The position numbers and the translations under genes were made by a program. Shown in pieces: positions 16,753 to 25,567 of a stretch of DNA of 37,159 nucleotides. The notes beneath the pieces were generated by a model. The model was not told where the DNA came from. It did not search any database and was given only the letters and a program-made list of their open reading frames with translations. Origin of the DNA: Sphingomonadales bacterium (GTDB lineage: Bacteria; Pseudomonadota; Alphaproteobacteria; Rhodobacterales; Rhodobacteraceae); contig JACXUS010000006.1 of the NCBI GenBank assembly GCA_014763785.1, positions 1 through 37,159 of the forward strand, in the 5' to 3' direction. The first letter of the stretch is position 1. Each line of letters opens with the position of its first letter.

Positions 16753-17244
16753 ATGACCGAGCCGATCTTCGCCGAAAGCCCCGCGGATTTCCTGCCACTC
16801 GCGGCGCTGCGCCAGATGAGCGGTCTTGACTACATGCAGCGCATGCTGGCGGGCGAGGTGCCCACGACCACCCTTGCGCGCGACATGAACTATCGCGTCA
16901 CCCGCGCCGAGGCGGGGCTGGTCGAGGTCACCGGCACGCCGGAATTCCGGCATACCAACGCCTTTGGCGGGGTGCATGGCGGTTGGTATGGGGTGATTCT
17001 GGATACCTGCCTGACCTGTGCGGTGATCAGCGGCCTGCCCCGCGGGCAATATCAGACGACGCTGGAATACAAGGTCAACATGCTGCGCGCGATCCCGGTC
17101 GGCACCGAGGTAATCGGCACCGGGCGCGTCGAGCATCTGGGCCGCTCAACCGGCGTCGCGCGCGGCGAGATCCGCGGCGCGGCGGATGGCACGCTTTATG
17201 CCATTGGCACCGCCACCTGTTTCGTCATGGGCGAGGCGCTTTGA
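16753..17244 (+). CDS. PaaI/YdiI-type hotdog thioesterase
   Basis: A 163-residue single-hotdog protein of the PaaI family of acyl-CoA thioesterases. The core GGVHGGWYGVILDTCLTCAV contains the conserved HGG turn and the Asp of the central helix. TTLEYKVNMLRAIPVGTEVI and GRVEHLGRSTGVARGEI form the beta sheet, and the protein ends GTLYAIGTATCFVM. AAAGGAGA precedes the ATG closely. Substrate unknown. The last 99 bases of the gene overlap, antisense, the 3' end of the DUF2235 gene. Confidence 0.88.
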   Translation: MTEPIFAESPADFLPLAALRQMSGLDYMQRMLAGEVPTTTLARDMNYRVTRAEAGLVEVTGTPEFRHTNAFGGVHGGWYGVILDTCLTCAVISGLPRGQYQTTLEYKVNMLRAIPVGTEVIGTGRVEHLGRSTGVARGEIRGAADGTLYAIGTATCFVMGEAL

Positions 17245-18315
17245 CAGGCTCAGCCGCAGCCGCGACCGGATGAGCAACCGCCAGTCGCGCGCCGCCGCAA
17301 GCGCCGTGACATGCAGCCGTTCCGACGGCTCGCGCCCGATCACGCGGGGCGCGCGGAACAGATAGAACTTGCCCCAGCCGCGCCACGAGCCGACCATCGG
17401 CGCCGCCGCATCGCGGGGAAAGTCATCGGCCCAGCCCGCGGGCAGGGCCACGCCCAGCGCCTCCATCCGCTCGATCATCCAGACCAGCGGGATATTGGCC
17501 AGCGGGCGGGCTGCCTCGAACCCGCCCAGCTGCCCGCCGATATCGGCATGGCAGCCGCGGAACCACAGCTGCTCGACCCGCGCATCCGATTCGGCCGCGG
17601 TCCAGATCAGCGGCTCGAGCACCGAGCGCGTCTCATTCAGCGCCAGCGCCTGAAACCCGTGCCGCACCGAAGGGCCAAGGCGGTGATCGTGGAACCGGTA
17701 ATGCGGCTCGCTCAGCATCCACAGCACGGGCAGCTGCCAGCCCAGCGCCATCACCGTATCAAAGGCCCCCACCATCTCGATCGGCGTGGTCGGATGACAG
17801 AAGCGGTTGCGGAAAACGGTCGCGACCGCGGGCAACTCGCGCGCCTCGTAATAGCGCCAGACAAGGCTCAGGTTGCGCTCGGTCGCGGCCTCGGCCCGCA
17901 ACAGGCCCACCCGGTCGATCAACCCGGCCAGCGAGCGCGCGGCAAAGGCCCCCCGCGAATAGCCGATCAGGAAGATCCGATCCCCCGGCCGATAGCGCAT
18001 CGCCAGCCAGCCATAGGCCCGCAGGATCTGCGCATGCACGCCCCAGCCGAACCACAGATCGGTCAGCTCGCGCCATTCGCGCCATTCGAGCCCCTTGCCA
18101 TAATAGACCGAGGCCCGCGGATTGGCCCGGTGCAGGAAGTGGTACAGCAACCCGATCGAGGTGATCCGCGCCGGATCAAGCGCGCCCATCGTGCCATCGA
18201 GCAACACGATGTGATCGACCGGACCCCGCGTCTTGCGGCCCGCCGGGCTTGCCTCGGGGGCGCGCCCGATCCGGCGCAGCAGCGCCGAACGCAGATGGCT
18301 TAGCAGACTGCGCAT
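17146..18315 (-). CDS. DUF2235 domain hydrolase (Tle1-like alpha/beta hydrolase)
   Basis: A 389-residue protein with the DUF2235 domain, a predicted alpha/beta hydrolase related to the Tle1 phospholipase effectors. The domain begins at VDHIVLLDGTMGALD, the nucleophile elbow is FLIGYSRGAFAAR (GxSxG with Ser), and the later GCHADIGG motif supplies conserved Asp/His. The start is uncertain: 18315 is used because the alternative ATG at 18375 lies inside a hairpin with AAGG directly abutting it; neither has a good ribosome binding site. The C-terminal 30 or so residues run antisense into the thioesterase gene and look unlike the domain, so the natural end may once have been near 17250. No type VI secretion genes are nearby, so an effector role is not supported. 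Confidence 0.75.
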   Translation of the reverse strand: MRSLLSHLRSALLRRIGRAPEASPAGRKTRGPVDHIVLLDGTMGALDPARITSIGLLYHFLHRANPRASVYYGKGLEWREWRELTDLWFGWGVHAQILRAYGWLAMRYRPGDRIFLIGYSRGAFAARSLAGLIDRVGLLRAEAATERNLSLVWRYYEARELPAVATVFRNRFCHPTTPIEMVGAFDTVMALGWQLPVLWMLSEPHYRFHDHRLGPSVRHGFQALALNETRSVLEPLIWTAAESDARVEQLWFRGCHADIGGQLGGFEAARPLANIPLVWMIERMEALGVALPAGWADDFPRDAAAPMVGSWRGWGKFYLFRAPRVIGREPSERLHVTALAAARDWRLLIRSRLRLSLSKRLAHDETGGGANGIKRAIRRAADLAARDAG

Positions 18316-18365
18316 GATACGCAGCCGGGCGCGGAACGGCGCATCTCCGGTCTCCCTGAACGAAT

Positions 18366-18397
18366 ACGGCCTCATCCTTAATCTAGGACGAGGCCGT
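18366..18397 (-). terminator. Hairpin after the decarboxylase gene
   Basis: ACGGCCTCATCCT (18366-18378) and AGGACGAGGCCGT (18385-18397) form a 13-bp stem with one mismatch and a 6-base loop, about 50 bases past the decarboxylase stop. Read on the minus strand the tail is only weakly T-rich (ATTCGTT); on the plus strand it is TACTTTTT. It overlaps the alternative DUF2235 start at 18375. Confidence 0.5.
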
Positions 18398-18447
18398 TAC
18401 TTTTTCATGGGGATCAGCGCACGCAGTTTCCGCCGCGCGCCTGCGGC

Positions 18448-19593
18448 TCAGCCCTTGAGGCTGAGCGCGGTGACGATTTCCATCTGGCCAAAGCCGTTGA
18501 AGCGCGTGTTGGTGGCCGAGGAATAGGCCCCCATGCCCTGAAACACGAGGAAATCGCCCTCGGCCAGATCGGCAGGCAGCATCAATTCGCCCGGCAGACG
18601 GTCCACCGAATCGCAGGTCGGGCCAAAGACGATGCGGCCGATGGCCTCGCCGTCGCGGCGGATGCCTTCGGGCGAATAGACCTCGATCCGGTCGATATTG
18701 CCGATCATCGGCAGCTCGGTCAGCCCGCCATAGACGCCATCGTTCAGGAACACATGCGTGTCGTCGCGCAGCGCCTTGACGCGGGTGATATGGGTGAAGG
18801 CATCGCCCACCAGACCGCGGCCCGGCTCGCAGACAAGGATCGGACGGTTCGCACCGAAGGCTTCGGTCGCGACCCGGTCGATCAGCGCGAAGATCTCTTC
18901 CAGCACCGGCGCCGGACCCTGCTGGCGGTGGTTCGGGAACCCGCCCCCCACGTTCAGCCGATGCGCCTGCACGCCGGCCTCGGCGCAGATCGTCGCCGCG
19001 GCGCGGATATAGGCGTCCCAAGCCATCGGATCGGTGCATTGCGTGCCCGGATGGAAGGTCAGCGAGGGGATGAACCCCGCCTCGGCCGCGCGTTTGAGCA
19101 GCGCCGCCGCCAGTTCGACCGTCGCGCCGAATTTCGCGCCGAAGTTATAGGCCGCGCCCGACACCGGCAGCTTGTAGCGCACCGAGATTTCGCAGTTTTC
19201 GGTCGGCACCAGCTCGATCAGCTTTTCCAGCTCGGACACCGAATCGACCGACCAGGTCTTGACCCCGGCCTTGACCGCATGGGCGATCTCGTCGCGGCCG
19301 CGCACCGGGTTGTGGTAATGCAGCGCCGCACCGGGGGCGAGGCGGCGGATCAGGTCGATCTCGAAGGGCGAAGCCACATCGAAGCCCTTGACCCCCGCGG
19401 CGACGAGGTTCTCGATCACCATTTCATCGGGGTTCGACTTGACCGCATAGGTGACGATCCCGGGAAACCCCTTGAGGAAGCGCCGCGCGGTCGCTTGCAG
19501 CACGGTCGGCGCGAACACCAGAACGGGGTGATCGGGCTGCTTGGTGCGGATGATTTCGGACGGTTGCGCCCAGATAGTCTTCGACAGTCCCAT
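18448..19593 (-). CDS. Ornithine/lysine decarboxylase, alanine-racemase-fold type
   Basis: A 381-residue fold-type III PLP-dependent decarboxylase, the family of eukaryotic ornithine decarboxylase and bacterial lysine/ornithine decarboxylases. The PLP-binding Lys is K52 in TYAVKSNP. Other conserved elements are HPGTQC, LNVGGGFP (phosphate-binding Gly loop), CEPGRGLVGDA, and FGPTCDSVDRL with the active-site Cys and Asp of the dimer interface. It makes putrescine (or cadaverine) for polyamine synthesis in the cytoplasm. GAGGAG six bases upstream fixes the ATG at 19593. It is divergent from an Lrp-type gene that may regulate it. Ornithine versus lysine preference cannot be settled from motifs alone. 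Confidence 0.9.
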   Translation of the reverse strand: MGLSKTIWAQPSEIIRTKQPDHPVLVFAPTVLQATARRFLKGFPGIVTYAVKSNPDEMVIENLVAAGVKGFDVASPFEIDLIRRLAPGAALHYHNPVRGRDEIAHAVKAGVKTWSVDSVSELEKLIELVPTENCEISVRYKLPVSGAAYNFGAKFGATVELAAALLKRAAEAGFIPSLTFHPGTQCTDPMAWDAYIRAAATICAEAGVQAHRLNVGGGFPNHRQQGPAPVLEEIFALIDRVATEAFGANRPILVCEPGRGLVGDAFTHITRVKALRDDTHVFLNDGVYGGLTELPMIGNIDRIEVYSPEGIRRDGEAIGRIVFGPTCDSVDRLPGELMLPADLAEGDFLVFQGMGAYSSATNTRFNGFGQMEIVTALSLKG

Positions 19594-19819
19594 CGGCTTC
19601 TCCTCGCCAACAGATTGCAGCCACCTCTTGCCCCGGCTTGACGGGTCGGGAGACGCTTGCGCGTTTCAACCATACCCAGGCCAGGTGCGTATGAGCCGCC
19701 CTTTTCCTGTCATTTCATGTTGCGCTACATGGGGCACAATTTCACCGATCAAAAGAGTAGAATTGCTGCGATCTATCGTTATAATGACGAAACTTCCGGT
19801 CAAAATGCGGGTGGCTGCG

Positions 19820-20251
19820 ATGGATGAACTGGACAAGGCGATCGTCGGGCTGCTGTCGGGGGATGCGCGCATCTCGGTGGCGACGCTGTCGCGGCGGCTG
19901 AAGGTCGCGCGCTCGACGATTCAGGCGCGGCTGGAGCGGCTGGAGACCGGCGGCGTGATCGCGGGCTATACCGTGAAGCTGGGCGAGGCGGCGCGCGCCG
20001 GGCGGCTGCGCACCACCGTTTTGCTGACGATCGAGCCGCGCGCGCAGGCCGCGATCCTGACCCGGCTGAAGTCGATCCCCGAGGTCGAGCGGATCTCGAC
20101 CACCTCGGGGCGCGTCGATCTGCTGTTGCAGGTGGCGGCGAATTCCACCGCGCAGCTGGATGCGGTTCTGGATCAGATCGGCGAGATGCAGGGGATCAAA
20201 AGCTCGGAAAGCCTGATCCATCTGAGCACGAAACTCGACCGGGCGGTCTGA
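19820..20251 (+). CDS. Lrp/AsnC family regulator
   Basis: A 143-residue Lrp-family protein. Its N-terminal winged helix is MDELDKAIVGLLSGDARISV with recognition helix KVARSTIQARLERLETGGVI. The C-terminal ligand domain contains VERISTTSGRVDLLLQVAA. The start at 19820 gives the standard family N-terminus; in-frame ATGs at 19784 and 19805 would add 12 or 5 residues, and none has a strong ribosome binding site. It is divergent from the ornithine/lysine decarboxylase gene across 226 bases. The gap holds a near-perfect dyad (19650-19667, GAGACGC/GCGTTTC), so control of polyamine synthesis in response to a basic amino acid is plausible but inferred. Confidence 0.85.
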   Translation: MDELDKAIVGLLSGDARISVATLSRRLKVARSTIQARLERLETGGVIAGYTVKLGEAARAGRLRTTVLLTIEPRAQAAILTRLKSIPEVERISTTSGRVDLLLQVAANSTAQLDAVLDQIGEMQGIKSSESLIHLSTKLDRAV

Positions 20252-20278
20252 CACCGCCCGCGGGGGTTTTACCCCCGC
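20241..20278 (+). terminator. Tandem hairpins at the end of the Lrp-type gene
   Basis: GGGCGGT (20241-20247) pairs with ACCGCCC (20253-20259) across the stop codon. Immediately after, GCGGGGGT (20260-20267) pairs with ACCCCCGC (20271-20278). There is no T run after the second stem, so termination efficiency is uncertain. Confidence 0.45.
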
Positions 20279-20285
20279 ACCCCCA

Positions 20286-20309
20286 GGATATTTGTGGCAA
20301 GATGAAAGC
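20286..20309 (+). repeat. Intergenic repeat copy A (TATTT-N-CAAGAWGAA type)
   Basis: The segment GGATATTTGTGGCAAGATGA resembles, by eye, the two arms of the inverted repeat at 24270-24331. The shared core is TATTT, four to five bases, then CAAGA(T/A)GAA. It lies just after the tandem hairpins and before the VOC gene. Confidence 0.5.
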
Positions 20310-20355
20310 AGGTCGACTCGGTTCGGGGGCGGCTGGGTCCATAGGGGGAAGGTTG

Positions 20356-21126
20356 ATGTCGTTTCATGGTCTGCCGATCTGGTTCGAGCTGTCGATCAGC
20401 GATCCCGATGCCGCGCAGGGGTTTTATTCCGGGCTGATGGGCTGGGACTTCGTTGACAGCGGGATGCCCGATTTCGACTATCGGCTGGGCAAGATGGGCG
20501 CGGCGATGGTTGCCGGGGTGATGCCGCTGGCGCTGTCCCCGCCCGGCACGCCGCCGAACTGGATGATCTATATCGGCGTCGAGGATTGCGATGCGGTGGC
20601 CGCACGGGTCGAGGGGCTGGGCGGCAAGGTCTGGGCCGACCCGGCCGACATCCCCGGCACCGGGCGCTTTGCGGTGCTGGGCGATCCTCAGGGCGCGGTG
20701 TTCGGGGTGTTGCAGCCCCTGCCGATGGAGACCCCGCCCGAGGTCGGCGCCTATGACCAGACCCTGAACGGGCACGCGCAGTGGATCGAGTTGATGAGCC
20801 CCGATCCCGCCGCGGCGATGGGCTTCTATGCCACGCTCTTTGGCTGGACCGCCGATTGCGCGGTCGAGATGGGGCCGATGGGGACCTATCACCTGTTCGC
20901 CAATCAGGGCTGCCAGATCGGCGGCATGATGGGGCTGGCGGGGGCGCCGGTTCCCTATTGGCTGCCCTATTTCGGGGTCGCCGATGTCGCCGCCGCACTG
21001 GCGCAGGCCAGCGCAACCGGCGGCGCGCTGGTCATCGGCCCGAACGAGGTGCCCGGCCCCGCCCTTGTCGCGGTGCTGCGTGACCCGCAGGGCGCGCATT
21101 TCGCAGTGGTCGGCCCGAAACCCTGA
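20356..21126 (+). CDS. Two-domain VOC (glyoxalase/bleomycin resistance) protein
   Basis: A 256-residue protein made of two tandem vicinal-oxygen-chelate domains. The first begins LPIWFELSISDPDAAQGFYS and the second HAQWIELMSPDPAAAMGFYA; each ends with a DPQGAxF strand (GDPQGAVFGVLQ, RDPQGAHFAVVG). This two-module type is common in actinobacteria and Rhodobacterales and is often annotated as a glyoxalase or hydroxylase-like protein. No catalytic activity can be assigned. The start at 20356 follows GGGGGAAGG; in-frame sequence from 20302 belongs to the intergenic repeat. It lies upstream of valS in the same direction with a 75-base gap. Confidence 0.85.
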   Translation: MSFHGLPIWFELSISDPDAAQGFYSGLMGWDFVDSGMPDFDYRLGKMGAAMVAGVMPLALSPPGTPPNWMIYIGVEDCDAVAARVEGLGGKVWADPADIPGTGRFAVLGDPQGAVFGVLQPLPMETPPEVGAYDQTLNGHAQWIELMSPDPAAAMGFYATLFGWTADCAVEMGPMGTYHLFANQGCQIGGMMGLAGAPVPYWLPYFGVADVAAALAQASATGGALVIGPNEVPGPALVAVLRDPQGAHFAVVGPKP

Positions 21127-21201
21127 TCGCCCGGCGTCAAAGGCTTTTCCTTGGCAGGCCTGCGCGCTAAACAGCGTCAAGCCCGAAAAAGGACGTGACC
21201 G

Positions 21202-24200
21202 ATGACGATGGAAACCAAGTTCGACGCGCGCGAAGCCGAGCCGCGGCTTTATGCGATGTGGGAAGAGGCCGGCGCCTTCAAGGCCGGGGCGAATGCCAGC
21301 CGCCCCGAGACCTTCTGCATCATGATCCCGCCGCCCAACGTCACCGGCGCGCTGCATGTCGGCCATGCCTTCAACAACACGATTCAGGACATTCTGATCC
21401 GCTGGCACCGGATGCGCGGCTATGACACGCTCTGGCAGCCCGGGCAGGACCATGCGGGCATCGCGACCCAGCTGATGGTGGAACGCGAGCTGGCGAAATC
21501 GGGCCAGAAGCGCACCGATTTCAGCCGCGACGAGTTCCTCGGCAAGGTCTGGGAATGGAAGGGCAAATACGGCCAGACGATCATCAATCAGCTGAAACGG
21601 CTGGGCAGTTCCTGTGACTGGTCGCGCAACGCCTTCACCATGTCGGGCGCCCCGAATGCGCCCGAAGGCGAAGAGGGCAACTTCCACGACGCGGTGATCA
21701 AGGTCTTCGTCGAGATGTATAACAAGGGCCTCATCTACCGCGGCAAGCGGCTGGTGAACTGGGACCCGCATTTCGAGACCGCGATTTCCGACCTTGAGGT
21801 CGAGAATATCGAGGTGGCGGGCCATATGTGGCACTTCAAATACCCGCTCGCCGGGGGGGCCACCTATGAATATGTCGAGAAGGACGCAGACGGTAACGTG
21901 ACCCTGCGCGAAACGCGCGATTACATTTCCATCGCGACGACCCGCCCCGAAACCATGCTGGGCGATGGCGCGGTGGCGGTGCATCCCAGTGACGAACGCT
22001 ATGCGCCGATTGTGGGGATGCTGTGTGAAATTCCGGTGGGGCCGAAAGAGCACCGCCGCCTGATCCCGATCATCACCGACGAATACCCCGATCCGACCTT
22101 TGGGTCCGGCGCGGTGAAGATCACCGGCGCGCATGATTTCAACGACTATCAGGTCGCCAAACGCGCGGGCCTGCCGATGTATCGGCTGATGGACACGCGG
22201 GGCGCGATGCGCGCGGATGGCGCAAGTTACGAGGATTGCGCCAAGCGCGCGATGGAAATCTCGCGCGGTGCACCCTTTACCGAGGCCGAGATCGACACTC
22301 TGAACCTGATCCCGGAAGAGCTGCGCGGCCTTGACCGGATGGAGGCCCGCAAGGCCGTGGTCGCCCAGATCAACGCCGAAGGTCTGGCCGTGATGGTCAA
22401 AGCCACGCTCAAGGACGACGAGGGCAACGAGGTCGAAACCCTTGTGCCCTATGTCGAGTCGAAGCCGATCATGCAGCCCTTCGGTGACCGCTCCAAGGTG
22501 GTGATCGAGCCGATGCTGACCGATCAATGGTATGTCGATGCCGAGAAGATCGTCGGCCGCGCACTGGATGCGGTGCGCAATGGCGAGACCGTGATCCTGC
22601 CCGAGGCGGGCGAGAAGACCTATTACCACTGGCTGGAGAATATCGAGCCCTGGTGCATTTCCCGCCAGCTGTGGTGGGGGCACCAGATCCCGGTGTGGTA
22701 TGGGCCGAAGCTTAAGGAAGGTAAGTCGGTCAAATTCGATGGGCCTGACGCCCTCGATTTTGATGAACTTCATCCGTTCTGTGCCGCCTCTTTCTCTGAC
22801 GTCGTGCGCAAAGCGAAATCCTACTATCGCGATGCTGAGGAAGTGTTGGAAAGCAACTCAATCTTCTTCGGCGATGGGAAAGGGCAGCGTTTCTACGGTC
22901 CAAACAAATGCTCCGGCGGTGGCGATCTCAATAGCGTGCAAGTCGGCCTTCGCCGTGACCCCGACGTGCTTGACACATGGTTCAGCTCGGGCCTTTGGCC
23001 GATCGGCACGCTGGGCTGGCCGAACTGGAACGAGTCGACCTCGAAATACTTCCCGACCGATGTGCTGGTGACCGGCTTCGACATCCTCTTCTTCTGGGTC
23101 GCCCGGATGATGATGATGCAGCTGGCCGTGGTCGATCAGATCCCCTTCCACACCGTCTACCTGCACCAGCTCGTGCGCGACGAGAAGGGCAAGAAGATGT
23201 CGAAGACCGCGGGCAATGTGATCGACCCGCTGGAGATCATCGACGAATACGGCGCCGACGCGTTGCGCTTCACCAATGCCTCGATGGCGGCGATTGGCGG
23301 GGTGCTGAAACTGTCGAAAGACCGGATCGCGGGTTATCGCAACTTCGGCACGAAAATCTGGAACGCCACCCGGTTCGCCGAGATGAACGGCGTCTTCGAA
23401 GGGCCCGCGGGCGCGATGCCCACGCCCGAGCATACCGTGAACCGCTGGATCATCGGCGAAACCGCCAAGGTCCGCGAAACCGTCGATGCGGCGCTGGCGG
23501 CCTATCGCTTCAACGAGGCGGCGCAGGCGCTTTATGGCTTCGTCTGGGGCAAGGTCTGCGACTGGTATGTCGAATTCGCCAAACCCCTCTTCGATGGCGC
23601 CGAGGCCGAGGAAACCCGCGCCACCATGCGCTGGGTGCTGGATCAATGCTATATCCTGCTGCACCCGATGATGCCCTTCATCACCGAGGAGCTCTGGGGC
23701 CTGAGCGGCACCCGCGCCAAGATGCTCGTCCACGCCGACTGGCCGACCTATGGCGCCGAGCTGATCGACGCGGATGCCGACCGCGAGATGAACTGGGTGA
23801 TCGAGCTGATCGAAACGATCCGCTCGGCGCGCACCCAGATGGGCGTGCCGGTGGGGCTGAAACTGCCGATGGTGCTGGCCGAGGCCGATGAGGCCGCGCG
23901 CGCCGCCATCGCGCGCAATCAGGCGCTGATCGAGCGGCTGGCGCGGATCGACAGCATCACCGAAACCGCGATCCCCAAGGGCGCGATCTCGATCCCGGTT
24001 GCGGGCGCGCTGTTTGGCCTGCCGCTGGACGGGGTGATCGACGTCAAGGCGGAAAAGGCGCGGCTGGAAAAATCGCTCGCCAAGCTCGAGAAAGAGGCCG
24101 CGGGCCTGCGCGCGAAGCTCGACAACCCGCGCTTCATCGCCAATGCCGCCGAAGAGGTGATCGAGGAAAGCCGCGAGAACCTCGCCGCGCGCGAGGACGA

Positions 24201-24249
24201 GGCCGCCAAGGTCGCAAGCGCCGTCAAGCGGCTGGCGGAACTGGGCTGA
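21202..24249 (+). CDS. valS: Valyl-tRNA synthetase
   Basis: A 1015-residue class Ia synthetase charging tRNA-Val. The HIGH motif is HVGH at residues 52-55 ([15 protein letters not shown]). The CP1 editing domain includes [14 protein letters not shown] and [17 protein letters not shown]. The KMSKS motif is KMSKT at about 665-669. The anticodon-binding domain and a C-terminal coiled coil ([20 protein letters not shown]) complete the protein. AAAGGA lies nine bases before the ATG. Residues about 504-592 (22712-22975) are encoded by DNA of clearly different composition and codon use from the rest and read unlike the usual linker before the [10 protein letters not shown] motif. The frame is intact and all active-site motifs are present, so the enzyme should work. 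Confidence 0.97.
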   Translation: MTMETKFDAREAEPRLYAMWEEAGAFKAGANASRPETFCIMIPPPNVTGALHVGHAFNNTIQDILIRWHRMRGYDTLWQPGQDHAGIATQLMVERELAKSGQKRTDFSRDEFLGKVWEWKGKYGQTIINQLKRLGSSCDWSRNAFTMSGAPNAPEGEEGNFHDAVIKVFVEMYNKGLIYRGKRLVNWDPHFETAISDLEVENIEVAGHMWHFKYPLAGGATYEYVEKDADGNVTLRETRDYISIATTRPETMLGDGAVAVHPSDERYAPIVGMLCEIPVGPKEHRRLIPIITDEYPDPTFGSGAVKITGAHDFNDYQVAKRAGLPMYRLMDTRGAMRADGASYEDCAKRAMEISRGAPFTEAEIDTLNLIPEELRGLDRMEARKAVVAQINAEGLAVMVKATLKDDEGNEVETLVPYVESKPIMQPFGDRSKVVIEPMLTDQWYVDAEKIVGRALDAVRNGETVILPEAGEKTYYHWLENIEPWCISRQLWWGHQIPVWYGPKLKEGKSVKFDGPDALDFDELHPFCAASFSDVVRKAKSYYRDAEEVLESNSIFFGDGKGQRFYGPNKCSGGGDLNSVQVGLRRDPDVLDTWFSSGLWPIGTLGWPNWNESTSKYFPTDVLVTGFDILFFWVARMMMMQLAVVDQIPFHTVYLHQLVRDEKGKKMSKTAGNVIDPLEIIDEYGADALRFTNASMAAIGGVLKLSKDRIAGYRNFGTKIWNATRFAEMNGVFEGPAGAMPTPEHTVNRWIIGETAKVRETVDAALAAYRFNEAAQALYGFVWGKVCDWYVEFAKPLFDGAEAEETRATMRWVLDQCYILLHPMMPFITEELWGLSGTRAKMLVHADWPTYGAELIDADADREMNWVIELIETIRSARTQMGVPVGLKLPMVLAEADEAARAAIARNQALIERLARIDSITETAIPKGAISIPVAGALFGLPLDGVIDVKAEKARLEKSLAKLEKEAAGLRAKLDNPRFIANAAEEVIEESRENLAAREDEAAKVASAVKRLAELG
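22712..22975 (+). other. Compositionally foreign segment inside valS
   Basis: By hand count, 22741-22980 is about 55% G+C, against the GC-rich codon use of the flanking valS sequence. It uses codons that are rare elsewhere in the gene, such as TTG, TCA, CCA, ACA, CTT and TCT. It encodes about 88 residues between QIPVWYGP and [10 protein letters not shown], including [20 protein letters not shown] and [13 protein letters not shown]. It most likely entered by recombination with a distant valS. Confidence 0.7.
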
Positions 24250-24269
24250 CTCTGCGGGGCCTTCGGCAA

Positions 24270-24331
24270 GAGTATTTGGACCAAGAAGAAGCCGCGAGTT
24301 TTCGCTGTTTCTTCTTGGCCATAAATACTCC
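24270..24331. repeat. Long imperfect inverted repeat after valS (two copies of the intergenic motif)
   Basis: AGTATTT (24271-24277) and CCAAGAAGAA (24281-24290) face TTCTTCTTGG (24309-24318) and AAATACT (24323-24329). Together they make a 17-pair stem with a small internal bulge and an 18-base loop. Each arm is a copy of the motif seen at 20286-20309. It could fold into a hairpin in transcripts of valS; a terminator role is possible but there is no T run. Confidence 0.7.
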
Positions 24332-24379
24332 CAGCGGAGCGTCCGGCCCCAGCCAGACAAGCAACTGAAAGGCACGCCG

Positions 24380-25498
24380 ATGACCGGACCCCGCTTCACG
24401 CCCCTGATCGCCGCCCTGCCCTCCTCGGTGCCCTTCGTCGGCCCCGAAACGCAGGAGCGCGCGATGGGCCATGCCTTTGCCGCGCGGCTGGGCGCGAATG
24501 AAAACGGCTTCGGCCCCAGCCCCCGTGCGATTGCCGCGATGGCGGCCGCGGCGGGCGAGGTCTGGAAATACGGCGATCCGGAGAATTTCGAGCTGAAATC
24601 CGCGCTCGCCCGCCTGCATGGCTGCCGCCCCGAGAACATCGTGGTGGGCGAGGGGATCGACGGCCTTCTGGGCTATCTGGCGCGGCTGGTGCTGGCGCCG
24701 GGCGATGCGGTGGTGACCTCGGAGGGGGCCTATCCGACCTTCAATTTCCATGTCGCGGGCTGCGGCGGGGTGCTGCACAAGGTGCCCTATGCCGGCGATT
24801 TCGAGGACCCCGAGGCGCTGATCGCGCGTGCCCGCGCGGTCGCACCGAAGCTGATCTATATCGCCAACCCCGACAACCCGATGGGCAGCGCGCATTCCGG
24901 CGCGCGGCTGGCGGCGATGGTCGATCAGGTGCCGGACGGCAGCCTGCTGATCCTCGACGAGGCCTATGTCGAGCTCGCGCCCGAGGGCACCGCGGCGCCC
25001 GTGGACCCCGACGACCGGCGGGTGATCCGGATGCGCACCTTTTCCAAGGCGCATGGCATGGCGGGGGCGCGGGTGGGCTATGCGATCGGCGCCGCGCCGC
25101 TGATCGCGGCCTTCGACAAGATCCGCAACCATTTCGGCATGGGCCGGATCGCGCAGGCGGGCGCCCTGGCCGCGCTGGCCGATACCACATGGCTGGCCTA
25201 TATGCGCCGCCTGATCGGCGCCTCGCGCGACCGGATCGGGCAGATCGCGCGCGACAACGGGCTGGTGCCGCTGCCCTCTGCCACCAATTTCGTCGCCGTG
25301 GACTGCGGCGCGGACGGCGCCTTTGCGCGCGCCGTGCTGCAGGCGCTGGCGGCGGAAGGGATCTTCGTGCGGATGCCGGGCGTCGCCCCGCTCGACCGCT
25401 GCATCCGCATCTCTTGCGGCCCCGAGCCCGAGATGGCGGCCCTGGCCGCGGCCCTGCCGCGTGCAGTGGCAGCCGCCCGCGACCTGCCGCCGCGTTGA
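24380..25498 (+). CDS. PLP-dependent aminotransferase, HisC-like (class I/II)
   Basis: A 372-residue fold-type I aminotransferase close to histidinol-phosphate aminotransferases. Visible elements are NENGFGPSP near the N-terminus, IANPDNPMGS (the PLP-contacting Asn), DEAYVEL (Asp to the pyridine N), the Schiff-base Lys K223 in TFSKAHGMAGARVGYA, and an Arg near the C-terminus in RCIRISCG for the substrate carboxylate. AAAGG eight bases upstream supports the ATG at 24380. It is not in a his operon, so its amino donor could be an aromatic amino acid rather than histidinol phosphate. Confidence 0.88.
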   Translation: MTGPRFTPLIAALPSSVPFVGPETQERAMGHAFAARLGANENGFGPSPRAIAAMAAAAGEVWKYGDPENFELKSALARLHGCRPENIVVGEGIDGLLGYLARLVLAPGDAVVTSEGAYPTFNFHVAGCGGVLHKVPYAGDFEDPEALIARARAVAPKLIYIANPDNPMGSAHSGARLAAMVDQVPDGSLLILDEAYVELAPEGTAAPVDPDDRRVIRMRTFSKAHGMAGARVGYAIGAAPLIAAFDKIRNHFGMGRIAQAGALAALADTTWLAYMRRLIGASRDRIGQIARDNGLVPLPSATNFVAVDCGADGAFARAVLQALAAEGIFVRMPGVAPLDRCIRISCGPEPEMAALAAALPRAVAAARDLPPR

Positions 25499-25567
25499 CC
25501 GGCAGCCCCGCGCGGGGCACGACGGGGCGGTATCGCAAAGATACATTCCAGATCAAGGAAACGCCCG

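Noticed and set aside
17146-18315. Type VI secretion effector locus
   Set aside because: DUF2235 is shared with Tle1 effectors, but no VgrG, PAAR, immunity or T6SS gene lies in the window.
20269-22773. Long minus-strand open frame opposite the VOC and valS genes (834 codons)
   Set aside because: It spans two unrelated plus-strand genes and an intergenic repeat, and shows no domain; a composition artefact.
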